A stretch of DNA of 64,000 bases from JANMZO01 sp031383405 (GTDB lineage Bacteria > Actinomycetota > Acidimicrobiia > Acidimicrobiales > JANYDT01), in contig JANMZO010000022.1 of assembly GCA_031383405.1 (NCBI GenBank), forward strand, positions 1 to 64,000, given 5' to 3'. Made by a program: the position numbers and the translations under genes. Positions 8,072-16,243 of the stretch are shown here, piece after piece. A model generated the notes under the pieces. The model did not search any database. It worked only from the letters and a program-made list of their open reading frames with translations, and was not told the DNA's origin. Each line of letters opens with the position of its first letter. Within the stretch, counting starts at the first letter, position 1.

Positions 8072-9030
8072 GCCCCACGTGTCCTCCCGAGATCTTCACC
8101 CGATTCCAGGGTAATCCGATCATCACCTCCGCTGACTTTCCGTTCACGGTGAACTCGGTATTCAATCCCGCTGTCACCGTGTTCGACAACGAAACGTTAC
8201 TGCTTTGCCGGGTCGAACACCGTACGGGACTGTCGGCTCTGGTTGTCGCAAGAAGCAAAGACGGGCTGACCGACTGGATCATCGAACCGGATCGATGCAT
8301 GCAACCAATGCTTGAAACCCAGGAGGAAGCCTGGGGTATCGAAGATCCGCGAATCACGAAGTGCGAGGACGACTACTACATCACCTACACCGGATTTTCG
8401 ACGTCCGGGCCGCTCGTGTGCCTCGCATCGACCCGCGATTTTCGGACCTTCACCCGGCTTGGTGTTCTGTCGTCGCCGGAAGACAAGGACGCTGCGCTCT
8501 TTCCGACCCGCTTCGACGGCCAATGGATGCTTCTCCATCGACCGGTTCCGAGATCCGAAAGGATGGGCGCGCACATCTGGGTTTCGACGAGTCCCGACCT
8601 CCAGCACTGGGGCAATCCGCGGATACTGTTCGAAGCCCGCAGCGGAGGATGGTGGGATTCGCACAAGATCGGCCTCGGGCCGCCTCCGATGGAAACAGCC
8701 AAAGGTTGGCTCATCTGTTATCACGGCGTGAGAACAACCGCCGCGGGCAGCCTGTACCGACTTGGTCTGGCCCTGCTGGATCTGGCCGATCCCACAAAGG
8801 TCCTCGCTCGCAGTAACGAGTGGGTCTTCGGTCCTTCGGCTCCGTATGAGATTGCCGGCGATGTCCCCGGTGTGGTGTTTCCGTGTGGTTGGTTGTTGAT
8901 GCCCGATGGAGACACGGTCCGGATGTATTACGGGGCGGCCGACACCACGATCGCCGTGGCCGAAGCGAGCCTCGCCGACCTTCTCGATCACGTCGAACAC
9001 CACGACGGTGGCCTCCGGCTATGGGAGTAA
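8068..9030 (+). CDS. GH130 glycoside phosphorylase/hydrolase (first copy)
   Basis: A 320 aa five-bladed beta-propeller enzyme of family GH130, whose members phosphorolyse or hydrolyse beta-linked mannosides. Family motifs appear in order: GIEDPR (proposed catalytic Asp93), KDAALFP, LLHRPVP, HKIGLGPPPMET, ICYHGV, and YYGAADTTIAVA near the end. ATGA overlap with the preceding gene shows translational coupling. It has no signal peptide. It is followed by a hairpin at 9094-9108. Whether it prefers beta-1,2 or beta-1,4 mannosides cannot be told by eye. Confidence 0.88.
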   Translation: MSPTCPPEIFTRFQGNPIITSADFPFTVNSVFNPAVTVFDNETLLLCRVEHRTGLSALVVARSKDGLTDWIIEPDRCMQPMLETQEEAWGIEDPRITKCEDDYYITYTGFSTSGPLVCLASTRDFRTFTRLGVLSSPEDKDAALFPTRFDGQWMLLHRPVPRSERMGAHIWVSTSPDLQHWGNPRILFEARSGGWWDSHKIGLGPPPMETAKGWLICYHGVRTTAAGSLYRLGLALLDLADPTKVLARSNEWVFGPSAPYEIAGDVPGVVFPCGWLLMPDGDTVRMYYGAADTTIAVAEASLADLLDHVEHHDGGLRLWE

Positions 9031-9093
9031 TGCTCACTGAACGCGACGAAAGCTGAATCCGGCCGACCGTCGGTCGAGCGATGGTCGGAACCC

Positions 9094-9108
9094 GGGTGGT
9101 TTCCACCC
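9094..9108 (+). terminator. GGGTGG/CCACCC hairpin after the first GH130 gene
   Basis: GGGTGG-TTT-CCACCC, a perfect 6 bp stem with a 3-base loop, 64 nt after the stop codon. No T-tract follows, so termination is only possible, not shown. Confidence 0.35.
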
Positions 9109-9177
9109 AACGATCGTTCCGTATGTGGACGTTGAGCCGAAAGGCCTATTACCGATACGTCTCAGGTGACCGATGAT

Positions 9178-9209
9178 CCGCGAGGTAACTCGCGGTACAA
9201 CGGTACTGT
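9178..9209 (+). promoter_or_regulatory. palindrome plus possible -10 box ahead of the second GH130 gene
   Basis: CCGCGAG-GTAA-CTCGCGG (9178-9195) is a perfect 7 bp inverted repeat. A TACTGT box at 9204-9209 lies 8 bp downstream. This arrangement resembles an operator overlapping a promoter for the gene starting at 9258. Confidence 0.4.
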
Positions 9210-9257
9210 TGCAGCGCGTGCCTATTCGGCAAGCCCCTACTTCCCCGAGACGTTCCC

Positions 9258-10382
9258 ATGAAACTCAACACCGGTGTGATCACATCGCGTCCATCGTTCC
9301 CGAACGGGACCATTCCCGCGGCGGACAGGGAAACGCTTACAGCGCTGGACGCTCCTTCCGCCCAAACGGCGTCGACTGCCGCAAAGGCAGTTCAGGCAGT
9401 TCAGGCAGTTCAGGCATCGCGCGTCCGCAAAGAACCGATCATCGCCGCCGGCAGCGTTCCCGGCTACGGGGCGGTGTTCAACGCCGGGGTGATCGAGCAC
9501 AACGGTGAATATCACCTGTTTGCCCGCGGGATACGAGATGGCTATTTTCGCAACGAGGGGGAAGGTGCCCGCTTCCTCAACTACGTGAGCGACGTGCTCG
9601 TGTTCGTTTCCGACGACGGGGTTGATTACCGATTTCAACAAGTGCTCGCGAGGAGCAGCGACGACTGGATCCACGCGGTCGAGGACCCACGCGTGCAATG
9701 GGTGCACAGTCGCGGAACCAAGCACGCGGTAATGACCTACACCCACCTTTCGCATCCATCGACCGGGAACCCGTGGCGTGTGGGCGCGCTCCGACTCGAC
9801 TTCGACGGGGACCGTTTCGCTCTCGACGAAAGCTCTGCACGTGTGCTTGGGCCCGAGGGAGTGCACGACAAAGATGCCGTGGTGTTCAACTTGGGCAACG
9901 GCAAGGTGGCTCTCATCCACCGGGTTCACCCCAACATCCAGGTTGCGGTTTTCGATGACCTGGAACACCTGTGGTCGGCCGACGCCGCGTATTGGGATGC
10001 CCACATGCGTGACCTGGATCAGCACACGATCATCGCTTCGTCCGTGCACGTGAGTGGGGTCGGCGCAGGAGCGCCTCCGGTCGAGACCGACGAAGGGCTC
10101 CTGCTCTTCTACCACGAGCGGTTGATTACGGGCACCTACACGATGAACGTGGCGCTGCTTGATCCCGATACGGCCAAGGTGCGAGCGGTGCTTCCATATC
10201 CGATTCTGGTCCCGGAACTACCGTGGGAACTCGAAGGCGACGTCAACGACGTTGTCTTTGTCGGGGGAGCGGTGGTCCGGACCGACGGCAACATCTATCT
10301 CACGTACGGCGCTGCTGACCGTTGCGTTGGGGCCGCAATCGTCGGGACCCGGGCTCTGCTCGATGCGCTCGCTGCGGTTTGA
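9258..10382 (+). CDS. GH130-family glycoside phosphorylase/hydrolase (second copy)
   Basis: A 374 aa second GH130 paralogue, divergent from the first. Motifs: FNAGVIEHNGEYHLFARG, AVEDPRVQW (proposed catalytic Asp143), HDKDAVVF, LIHRVHPN, LLLFYHERL and YLTYGAADRCVGAA. The first 55 residues are low-complexity and contain an AVQ-AVQ-AVQ repeat encoded by three exact 9-mers (9386-9412). The fold proper begins near residue 57, so a later start is possible. The stop codon lies inside palindrome F. A separate promoter is likely because 227 nt separate it from the first copy. Confidence 0.85.
   Translation: MKLNTGVITSRPSFPNGTIPAADRETLTALDAPSAQTASTAAKAVQAVQAVQASRVRKEPIIAAGSVPGYGAVFNAGVIEHNGEYHLFARGIRDGYFRNEGEGARFLNYVSDVLVFVSDDGVDYRFQQVLARSSDDWIHAVEDPRVQWVHSRGTKHAVMTYTHLSHPSTGNPWRVGALRLDFDGDRFALDESSARVLGPEGVHDKDAVVFNLGNGKVALIHRVHPNIQVAVFDDLEHLWSADAAYWDAHMRDLDQHTIIASSVHVSGVGAGAPPVETDEGLLLFYHERLITGTYTMNVALLDPDTAKVRAVLPYPILVPELPWELEGDVNDVVFVGGAVVRTDGNIYLTYGAADRCVGAAIVGTRALLDALAAV
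9386..9412 (+). repeat. 9-nt in-frame tandem repeat, 3 copies (GH130 N-terminus)
   Basis: GGCAGTTCA repeats three times exactly and begins a fourth, encoding Ala-Val-Gln units in the disordered N-terminus. The period is a multiple of three, so copy changes keep the frame. Confidence 0.8.
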
Positions 10383-10421
10383 ACAGAAACCGCCAAACCG
10401 TGTCGGTTTGTGTTCAAACCG
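10375..10421. terminator. palindrome F between convergent genes, likely bidirectional terminator
   Basis: CGGTTTGAACAGAAACCG (10375-10392) pairs with CGGTTTGTGTTCAAACCG (10404-10421), 17 of 18 bases. The loop contains CAAACCG, which can pair alternatively with CGGTTTG. It overlaps the GH130 stop and sits between GH130 (+) and NUDIX (-). It shares a GAACACAAACC core with the palindrome class at 12994. Confidence 0.65.
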
Positions 10422-10457
10422 GGTCGCGACCGGCGTGGCGGCTGAACGCGCCGCTCG

Positions 10458-11012
10458 TTACGCGATGAGGTTGTAGGCCAGGCACCAGAGCAACGCGGTG
10501 AGACTCAAACCGTTGTCGACGCGTCCGGCTGCGAGCTCATCCCGGAGTTTGGCGACCGGCACCCACTCGATCCGCTCGGCCTCGCTGGGGTCGGTCGGTT
10601 CGCCGACGTAGGACACGCCGGTCCCGAGGTACAACTCGAACCGGTGGTCACCAACCCCGTTGACCGGCGCGTATGAGCACAGGTGCGCCAGGGTGTCGAC
10701 CTTCCAGCCGGTTTCCTCTTCGACTTCGCGTAACGCCGCGGCTTCGGGGGTTTCCCCGGGGTCAACTTTGCCGGCCGGGACCTCCCAGCCCCACGTGTTC
10801 GAGATGAACCGGTGCCGCCAGAGCAGGAGAATGCCACGCTCAGGGTCGAACACCACGACGCCCGACGCGGGTGCCGACGTGCGAACGACGTGATGTTCGA
10901 AGCGTTTGGCCGGGTGGCCGGGCCCGCAATCGGGGATCTCCACATCGACGAGCGACAGGGTCACCCACTCGCTTTCGTAGAGATTCCGTTCTCCGTGCAC
11001 AGTCCAACGCAT
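10458..11012 (-). CDS. NUDIX hydrolase (ADP-ribose pyrophosphatase-like)
   Basis: A 184 aa protein with a complete Nudix box at residues about 81-103: G-x5-E-x7-REVEEETGW. Such enzymes cleave nucleoside diphosphates linked to another moiety; the N-terminal beta-rich extension and length fit the ADP-sugar pyrophosphatase group. The ATG at 11012 is chosen over an upstream start because TACATT sits exactly at -12 to -7. It is monocistronic on the minus strand, convergent with the GH130 gene. Confidence 0.88.
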   Translation of the reverse strand: MRWTVHGERNLYESEWVTLSLVDVEIPDCGPGHPAKRFEHHVVRTSAPASGVVVFDPERGILLLWRHRFISNTWGWEVPAGKVDPGETPEAAALREVEEETGWKVDTLAHLCSYAPVNGVGDHRFELYLGTGVSYVGEPTDPSEAERIEWVPVAKLRDELAAGRVDNGLSLTALLWCLAYNLIA

Positions 11013-11018
11013 GGCGCC

Positions 11019-11024
11019 AATGTA
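11019..11024 (-). promoter_or_regulatory. -10 box of the NUDIX gene (leaderless)
   Basis: On the minus strand TACATT is followed by six bases and the ATG at 11012. There is no Shine-Dalgarno, as expected for a leaderless mRNA. Confidence 0.6.
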
Positions 11025-11218
11025 GAGGCTGGGGGTCCCGGGCATGACCGGCACACCGTCGACCGGCGCGCGTGCGAGGCTGGCAACGTGTCAACGATTG
11101 CCGGACTTCACGCCGAGCCAACCCGCCGTAAGATGGCGACCGCCGTGATCCTCGGGGCGTCTACCCATGCGGAGACCATTGCCCTTACCGAACCCTTCGG
11201 CCCGAAATCGAGTGCCTC

Positions 11219-12526
11219 ATGACCGATGACCTGTTCAGCGCTGCGATGGTCGAGCGCCTCCAGCGGGAGGCGCCGTTGGCTGCACGCATGCGGCCGCGCA
11301 CGCTCGACGATGTCGTTGGACAGGAGCACCTCCTCGACCGAGGTCGTCCTCTGCGTCGCCTGATCGAAGCTGACCGGTTGTCGAGCGTGATCCTGTGGGG
11401 CCCGCCCGGAACCGGCAAAACTACCCTCGCCTCGCTCATCGCGTCGGCAACGAGCAAGCGCTTCGTGTCGCAATCGGCGGTGACCGCGGGGGTGAAAGAC
11501 GTCCGTGAGGCCGTGGAGTCCGCCCGTGACGAGCAGCGGATGAACCAACGCGGGACCATCTTCTTCCTGGACGAGATTCACCGCTTCAACCGGACCCAAC
11601 AGGACGCGCTGCTTCCGAGCGTGGAAGACGGCACGTTGGTCCTGATCGGCGCGACGACCGAGAACCCAAGTTTTTCCGTCAACGGACCACTCCTGAGCCG
11701 GAGCACCCTTTTTAAGCTACGCGCGCATACGGAAGTATCGCTACGTACACTTATGGACCGCGCCCTCCTCCGTGAAGGGGGCGCAGCCGACGAAGACGCG
11801 GTCGCCCACCTCGTCAACATGGCCGACGGCGACGCCCGGTCGCTCCTAACCTCGCTCGAAGTGGCCATGGCTCTGGCTGATGATCCCGAACGCGGCGACG
11901 TTCGCAAGCTCATTACGCTGAACGACGCGGAGGCCGCGGTGGATGCCCGGGTGCTGCGCTACGGCCCCGACGAGCACTACGACATCATAAGTGCGTTCAT
12001 CAAATCGATGCGGGGCAGCGACCCCGATGCCGCGCTCTATTGGCTGGCGCGCATGCTGACAGCCGGGGAGGATCCCCGCTTCATCTCTCGTCGTCTGGTG
12101 ATCTTCGCCAGCGAAGACGTCGGGATGGCCGACCCGCTCGCTCTTGTCGTGGCCGAAGCGGCGGCCCGGGCGGTCGAGTTCATCGGTATGCCTGAAGCCC
12201 AGCTCAACCTGGCCCAGGCGACCGTGCACCTTTCGACGGCCCCCAAGTCGAACCGCACAGCGCTGGGCATCTGGAGCGCGATGGCCGACGTGAAGGAGCG
12301 CAGCGCCGGCGCCGTCCCGATCCATCTCCGTGACGCGCACTACGCCGGAGCGAAGAAGCTCGGGCACGGAAAGGGCTACCAGTATCCCCACGATGCCCCC
12401 GACGGGTGGGTCCAGCAGCAGTACCTACCCGATGACCTCATCGATCGGCGCTACTACGAACCGTCGGCGCACGGCCACGAAGGGCGTGTCGCCGAGCGAA
12501 TGCGGAACCGCGACCAACTTCCTTAA
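11219..12526 (+). CDS. rarA: replication-associated recombination protein A (AAA+ ATPase)
   Basis: A 435 aa RarA/MgsA protein that acts at stalled replication forks. It has Walker A GPPGTGKTT, Walker B FFLDEIHRF, sensor 1 GATTENPSF and the C-terminal tetramerisation domain (LYWLARMLTAGEDPRFISRRL). The order rarA, DUF948, DUF6167, alaS is characteristic of actinobacteria. The next gene begins 8 nt after the stop. Confidence 0.95.
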   Translation: MTDDLFSAAMVERLQREAPLAARMRPRTLDDVVGQEHLLDRGRPLRRLIEADRLSSVILWGPPGTGKTTLASLIASATSKRFVSQSAVTAGVKDVREAVESARDEQRMNQRGTIFFLDEIHRFNRTQQDALLPSVEDGTLVLIGATTENPSFSVNGPLLSRSTLFKLRAHTEVSLRTLMDRALLREGGAADEDAVAHLVNMADGDARSLLTSLEVAMALADDPERGDVRKLITLNDAEAAVDARVLRYGPDEHYDIISAFIKSMRGSDPDAALYWLARMLTAGEDPRFISRRLVIFASEDVGMADPLALVVAEAAARAVEFIGMPEAQLNLAQATVHLSTAPKSNRTALGIWSAMADVKERSAGAVPIHLRDAHYAGAKKLGHGKGYQYPHDAPDGWVQQQYLPDDLIDRRYYEPSAHGHEGRVAERMRNRDQLP

Positions 12527-12534
12527 GAAGGGTC

Positions 12535-12954
12535 ATGACCTCAGCGTTGACGGCAGAAACCACGCGGCCGACCGCCGCCGCCTACGCTTTTACCTGTATG
12601 AGTCTCGTTACCTGGATGGCGATGGCCGGAGTACTGGTACTGGCCGTGGCCCTGGTCGTGCTGTTCAGGGCCGTTTCCGTGCTGGGTCAAGCCATCGACA
12701 ACCTGACCAGAGAAGTGTCCCAGCTCCGCGATCAGACGCTTCCCGCGCTCCACGAGGCCAGGCGGGCTCTGAAAAGCGTCGAAGGTCAGGCGGCCAAGGC
12801 GGATGCGCTACTCGACGTGGCCACTTCGCTGACGGCAACGGCCGACAATGCGTCGAAGCTTGCCCATCGTCTGGTGACCAACCCGTTCATAAAAGTGTTT
12901 GCGTTCTTCGCCGGCACCAGGCGGGCTGCGTCGAAGCTGCGCGACAACGGCTGA
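12535..12954 (+). CDS. DUF948-like single-pass membrane protein
   Basis: A 139 aa protein with a short N-terminus, one transmembrane helix at about residues 25-48 (TWMAMAGVLVLAVALVVLF), and a helical, probably coiled region (LGQAIDNLTREVSQLRDQTLP). The topology and position between rarA and alaS match the DUF948 family of actinobacteria. The AAGAAGGG ahead of the ATG at 12535 is a usable Shine-Dalgarno. The role is unknown; a cell-envelope function is inferred. Confidence 0.75.
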   Translation: MTSALTAETTRPTAAAYAFTCMSLVTWMAMAGVLVLAVALVVLFRAVSVLGQAIDNLTREVSQLRDQTLPALHEARRALKSVEGQAAKADALLDVATSLTATADNASKLAHRLVTNPFIKVFAFFAGTRRAASKLRDNG

Positions 12955-12993
12955 ACCGCTGCGGGCACGCACCGGCCCGACACACGGCGCTGA

Positions 12994-13117
12994 GAAATGT
13001 GGACATGAACGGTTGGCCGCAGGTTTGTGTCCACGTTTCGACATGTATGTGGTGCGAAATGTGGACATGACCGGTTGGCCGCAGGTTTGTGTCCACGTTT
13101 CGACATGTATGTGGTGC
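12994..13117. repeat. two tandem 62-bp copies, each carrying a palindrome (class C)
   Basis: A 62-bp unit occurs twice back to back (12994-13055 and 13056-13117) with a single base difference. In each, AAATGTGGACA pairs with TGTCCACGTTT (12995-13005 with 13028-13038 in copy 1), with one G-T. The loop holds CGG-TTGG-CCG. Near-identity indicates a recent duplication of one intergenic palindrome. Confidence 0.85.
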
Positions 13118-13172
13118 GACCACCGGAACTCGCCGACTCGGCGCAAGACGCGACGTGTGGTGCGTGAGATGC

Positions 13173-13178
13173 CACACT
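13173..13178 (+). promoter_or_regulatory. -10 box of the DUF6167-like gene (leaderless)
   Basis: CACACT at -12 to -7 of the GTG at 13185. It keeps the A and final T of the TAnnnT consensus. Confidence 0.4.
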
Positions 13179-13184
13179 GGTGGG

Positions 13185-13457
13185 GTGATCAAGCGAATCG
13201 TCTGGTGGACCGCCGGAGCGCTGATGGGCGCAGGGGGTTCGACCTATCTGCAAATCAAGTTCCGCAAGGCGGTCCAGGCCAAGGTGGCGAAGTATGCCCC
13301 GCCGAACATGGTCGCTGTGGCGGCCGACAGGGCCAAAGGCTTCAGGTCACGGGTGGGCTCCGCCGTTTCGGAGGGAAGATCGGCGATGGTCCAACGGGAG
13401 ACTGAACTGCGCAACCGGGTCGCAACCCGCTCCGCTGCCGCGAAGCGCCCGAGATAA
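13185..13457 (+). CDS. DUF6167-like small membrane-anchored protein
   Basis: A 90 aa protein beginning VIKRIVWWTAGALMGAGG, one N-terminal membrane segment, then a basic helical tail with FRSRVGSAVSEGR. Its position directly before alaS and its layout match DUF6167 proteins of actinobacteria. The GTG at 13185 is preferred; the 32 residues before it in frame translate the repeated palindromes. The function is unknown. Confidence 0.7.
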   Translation: MIKRIVWWTAGALMGAGGSTYLQIKFRKAVQAKVAKYAPPNMVAVAADRAKGFRSRVGSAVSEGRSAMVQRETELRNRVATRSAAAKRPR

Positions 13458-13487
13458 ACCCCGCTCCGAAGGACCGGGGACGGCCGG

Positions 13488-13493
13488 TAGGCT
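13488..13493 (+). promoter_or_regulatory. -10 box of alaS, near-leaderless
   Basis: TAGGCT ends 9 nt before the alaS ATG at 13503, the same spacing as for aspS. Confidence 0.5.
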
Positions 13494-13502
13494 GGCACCA
13501 CC

Positions 13503-16148
13503 ATGTCTTCGACCCTGCCAGCGAACACCGCTCCACTGCACAACCCGGCTCCACCGAAGTCCTCCGACGAGGTCAGACGCTCCTTTCTGGAGTACTTCAT
13601 CGCGAACGGTCACACTGAGGTCGAGTCGGCCAGTTTGATCCCGCACGACCCGACGATTCTTTTCAACGTCGCTGGCATGGTGCCGTTCAAGAGCTACTTC
13701 ACCGGCGACGAAACCGCCCCGTTCAAGCGGGCGGCCACGTCCCAGAAGTGCGCTCGTGCAGGTGGCAAGCACAACGACCTCGACGACGTCGGGCGCACCG
13801 CTCGCCACCTCGTGTTCTTCGAAATGCTCGGCAACTTCAGCTTCGGCGACTACTTCAAACGCGACGCAATCACCTTCGCGTGGGAGTTCGTGACGAAGGT
13901 GCTGCAGTTCGACCCGGCGAAGCTGTGGGTGACGGTGCACGAGTCCGACGACGAGGCGGAGCGCCTGTGGCAGGAACTCACGCCCATGCCCCTGCAACGC
14001 ATCCAGCGGCTGGGCGACAAGGACAACTTCTGGCAGATGGGTCCCGTCGGACCCTGCGGTCCGTGCTCAGAGATCTTTTACGACCGCGGTCCGGAATACG
14101 GCCCCGAGGGCGGCCCACTCAACCCGGAGTCCGACGCCCGCTACATCGAGTTCTGGAATCTGGTCTTCATGCAGTTTGCGCAGGCCGAGGATGGATCCCG
14201 CACCCCGCTCCCGAAGCCGTCGATCGACACCGGTGCAGGTCTCGAGCGAATCCTGTGCCTGCTGCAGGGCGTCGAAGCTGTCTGGGAAACCGATCTTATG
14301 GCTCCGATCATCAACAGGGCCCGCGAGCTCACCGGAGCCACCTACATCGTCGGCGACTACAACGACCCAGACTCGTTCTCGCTGCGTGTCCTGGCCGAGC
14401 ATGCCCGTTCGGGAGCGATGCTCATCTCCGACGACGTCTTTCCGTCAAACACCGGCCGCGGCTATGTGCTCGCCCGGATCCTTCGCCGGGCGATACGCCA
14501 CGCCTACCGCCTCGGCGTCACGAAGCCGATACTCGGGGATCTGATGACCATCGCGATCGATGTCATGGGGGGTGCCTACCCGCGGGTGCTCGAGCGCAAG
14601 ATGCACATTCTCAACGTCGTCAACCGTGAAGAGGAGGGGTTCCGTCGTACCCTGGAGCGGGGCTCGATACGGCTCGATGACGAGATCCGGTCGTTGGAAC
14701 AAGACCAGGAGCTGAGCGGCGACACGGCCTTCGAGTTGCATGACACGTTCGGCTTCCAACTGGAACTTACCCGGGAGATTGCCGCGGAGCGCGGCGTCAA
14801 CGTCGACGAAGTGCGCTTCAACGTGCTCATGACGGAGCAGCGCGACCGGGCGCGTGCGGCCCGAAAGGATTCGTCGACACCCGAGGAGTTGTCGAGGCTG
14901 TACCGCGAGATACAAGACGAAAACGGCACGACAACCTTCGTCGGCTACGAACACGACGAGGTTGTTGATGCCAAGGTCATCGGTGTCGTGGAGACTGACG
15001 GGGGGGTTGAGGTTTTCCTCAACCGCACACCGTTCTACGCTGAATCCGGTGGACAGATCGGCGACACCGGGACCATCGTCACCGCCACGGGCAAGTTGGA
15101 GGTGACCGACACCACGTATGCAGTTCCGGGCCTGGTCCGTCACGTGGGCACGCTGGTGAGCGGCGAGGTGGTAGTCGGTGACATCGCTCATGCTGCGATT
15201 GACGTGGCCAAACGTGACGCGACCCGTCGCAACCACACCGGAACCCACCTTCTGCACTGGGGTCTGAGGCAGGTGCTCGGCGATCACGTGAAGCAGGCCG
15301 GCTCGCTGGTCGGACCCGATCGTCTCCGGTTCGACTTCTCCCACTACGAGTCGGTGACGCCGGATCAGGTTCGGACGATCGAGGATCTTGTCAACGCGGC
15401 TGTGTTGGCCGGTACCGACACGTTGAATGCCGAAGTTACCAAGACCGAAGCGGAAGCGATGGGCGCTATTGCGTTCTTCGGCGACAAGTACGGTGAAAGA
15501 GTACGCGTACTCAGGGCTGGCCCGTCGTTGGAATTCTGCGGTGGAACCCACGTGCACAACATCGGTCAGATCGGCGCGGTGAAGATCACCGGCGAAAGCT
15601 CGATCGGCTCGAACCTTCGTCGCATTGAGGCCACGACCGGTTTGCGGACTCTGGAGCGGTTGCGCTCGGGCGAATCGATGTTGGCCGGTGCAGCCGGCAT
15701 ACTGCGCGTAAAACCCGACGAAGTGGCCGACCGTGTCGCTCGCCTGCTCGATGAGCGGAAGGTGCTCGAGAAGGAGATCGAGCAGCTGAAGCGGGCCGCC
15801 GCTGGGGCTGGAATCGGGTCGCTCATCGCGGGTGCGGTCAACGGGATTGTCGTGGCTCGGGTGGAAGATGCCGACCGGGATTCGCTGAAGGATCTCGCTC
15901 TGGCGATCCGCGACTCGGCCGGTATCCGGGGCGTGGTTCTCGGTTCGGCTCCCGCCTCGGGTGGCGTCGCATTGGTGAGTGCGGTTCGGAAAGACTCGGG
16001 TCTCCATGCCAGCGATCTGATCACCGAGGCGGCGAAGCTCGTGCAGGGGGGCGGCGGTAAGTCACCTGAGCTCGCCATCGCCGGAGGGCGGAAGCCCGAA
16101 GCTCTCGACGCCGCCCTTGCCGCGGCCCGTATCGCCGCCGGTATCTGA
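13503..16148 (+). CDS. alaS: alanyl-tRNA synthetase
   Basis: An 881 aa AlaRS. The catalytic domain has ARHLVFFEMLGNFSFGDYF and GPCGPCSEI. The editing domain has HTGTHLLH and the metal-binding Cys/His in EFCGGTHVHNIG. A C-terminal DHHA1-like oligomerisation region ends in KSPELAIAGG. The first 20 residues form a short disordered extension. The length is normal. It is followed by palindrome D. Confidence 0.96.
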   Translation: MSSTLPANTAPLHNPAPPKSSDEVRRSFLEYFIANGHTEVESASLIPHDPTILFNVAGMVPFKSYFTGDETAPFKRAATSQKCARAGGKHNDLDDVGRTARHLVFFEMLGNFSFGDYFKRDAITFAWEFVTKVLQFDPAKLWVTVHESDDEAERLWQELTPMPLQRIQRLGDKDNFWQMGPVGPCGPCSEIFYDRGPEYGPEGGPLNPESDARYIEFWNLVFMQFAQAEDGSRTPLPKPSIDTGAGLERILCLLQGVEAVWETDLMAPIINRARELTGATYIVGDYNDPDSFSLRVLAEHARSGAMLISDDVFPSNTGRGYVLARILRRAIRHAYRLGVTKPILGDLMTIAIDVMGGAYPRVLERKMHILNVVNREEEGFRRTLERGSIRLDDEIRSLEQDQELSGDTAFELHDTFGFQLELTREIAAERGVNVDEVRFNVLMTEQRDRARAARKDSSTPEELSRLYREIQDENGTTTFVGYEHDEVVDAKVIGVVETDGGVEVFLNRTPFYAESGGQIGDTGTIVTATGKLEVTDTTYAVPGLVRHVGTLVSGEVVVGDIAHAAIDVAKRDATRRNHTGTHLLHWGLRQVLGDHVKQAGSLVGPDRLRFDFSHYESVTPDQVRTIEDLVNAAVLAGTDTLNAEVTKTEAEAMGAIAFFGDKYGERVRVLRAGPSLEFCGGTHVHNIGQIGAVKITGESSIGSNLRRIEATTGLRTLERLRSGESMLAGAAGILRVKPDEVADRVARLLDERKVLEKEIEQLKRAAAGAGIGSLIAGAVNGIVVARVEDADRDSLKDLALAIRDSAGIRGVVLGSAPASGGVALVSAVRKDSGLHASDLITEAAKLVQGGGGKSPELAIAGGRKPEALDAALAAARIAAGI

Positions 16149-16161
16149 CCGCCCATCGGCC

Positions 16162-16208
16162 GTGTGGGTGCACCTTTCGGCCCTCCCGGGAGAAAAGTGA
16201 ACCCACAC
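16162..16208. repeat. intergenic palindrome D (GGGTGCAC class)
   Basis: GTGTGGGTGCACCTTTC (16162-16178) pairs with GAAAAGTGAACCCACAC (16192-16208), 15 of 17. The centre is CCCTCCCGGG-like. It shares the GGGTGCACnTTT arm with the element at 32636. Confidence 0.75.
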
Positions 16209-16231
16209 AACGGGTTCGCACGACTCACCGG

Positions 16232-16237
16232 TACTCT
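16232..16237 (+). promoter_or_regulatory. -10 box of metY (leaderless)
   Basis: TACTCT lies exactly at -12 to -7 of the ATG at 16244; no Shine-Dalgarno. Confidence 0.6.
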
Positions 16238-16243
16238 GGAGAC

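Noticed and set aside
12994..13117. CRISPR-like repeat
   Set aside because: There are only two contiguous 62-bp copies with no unique spacers and no cas genes; a tandem duplication fits better.
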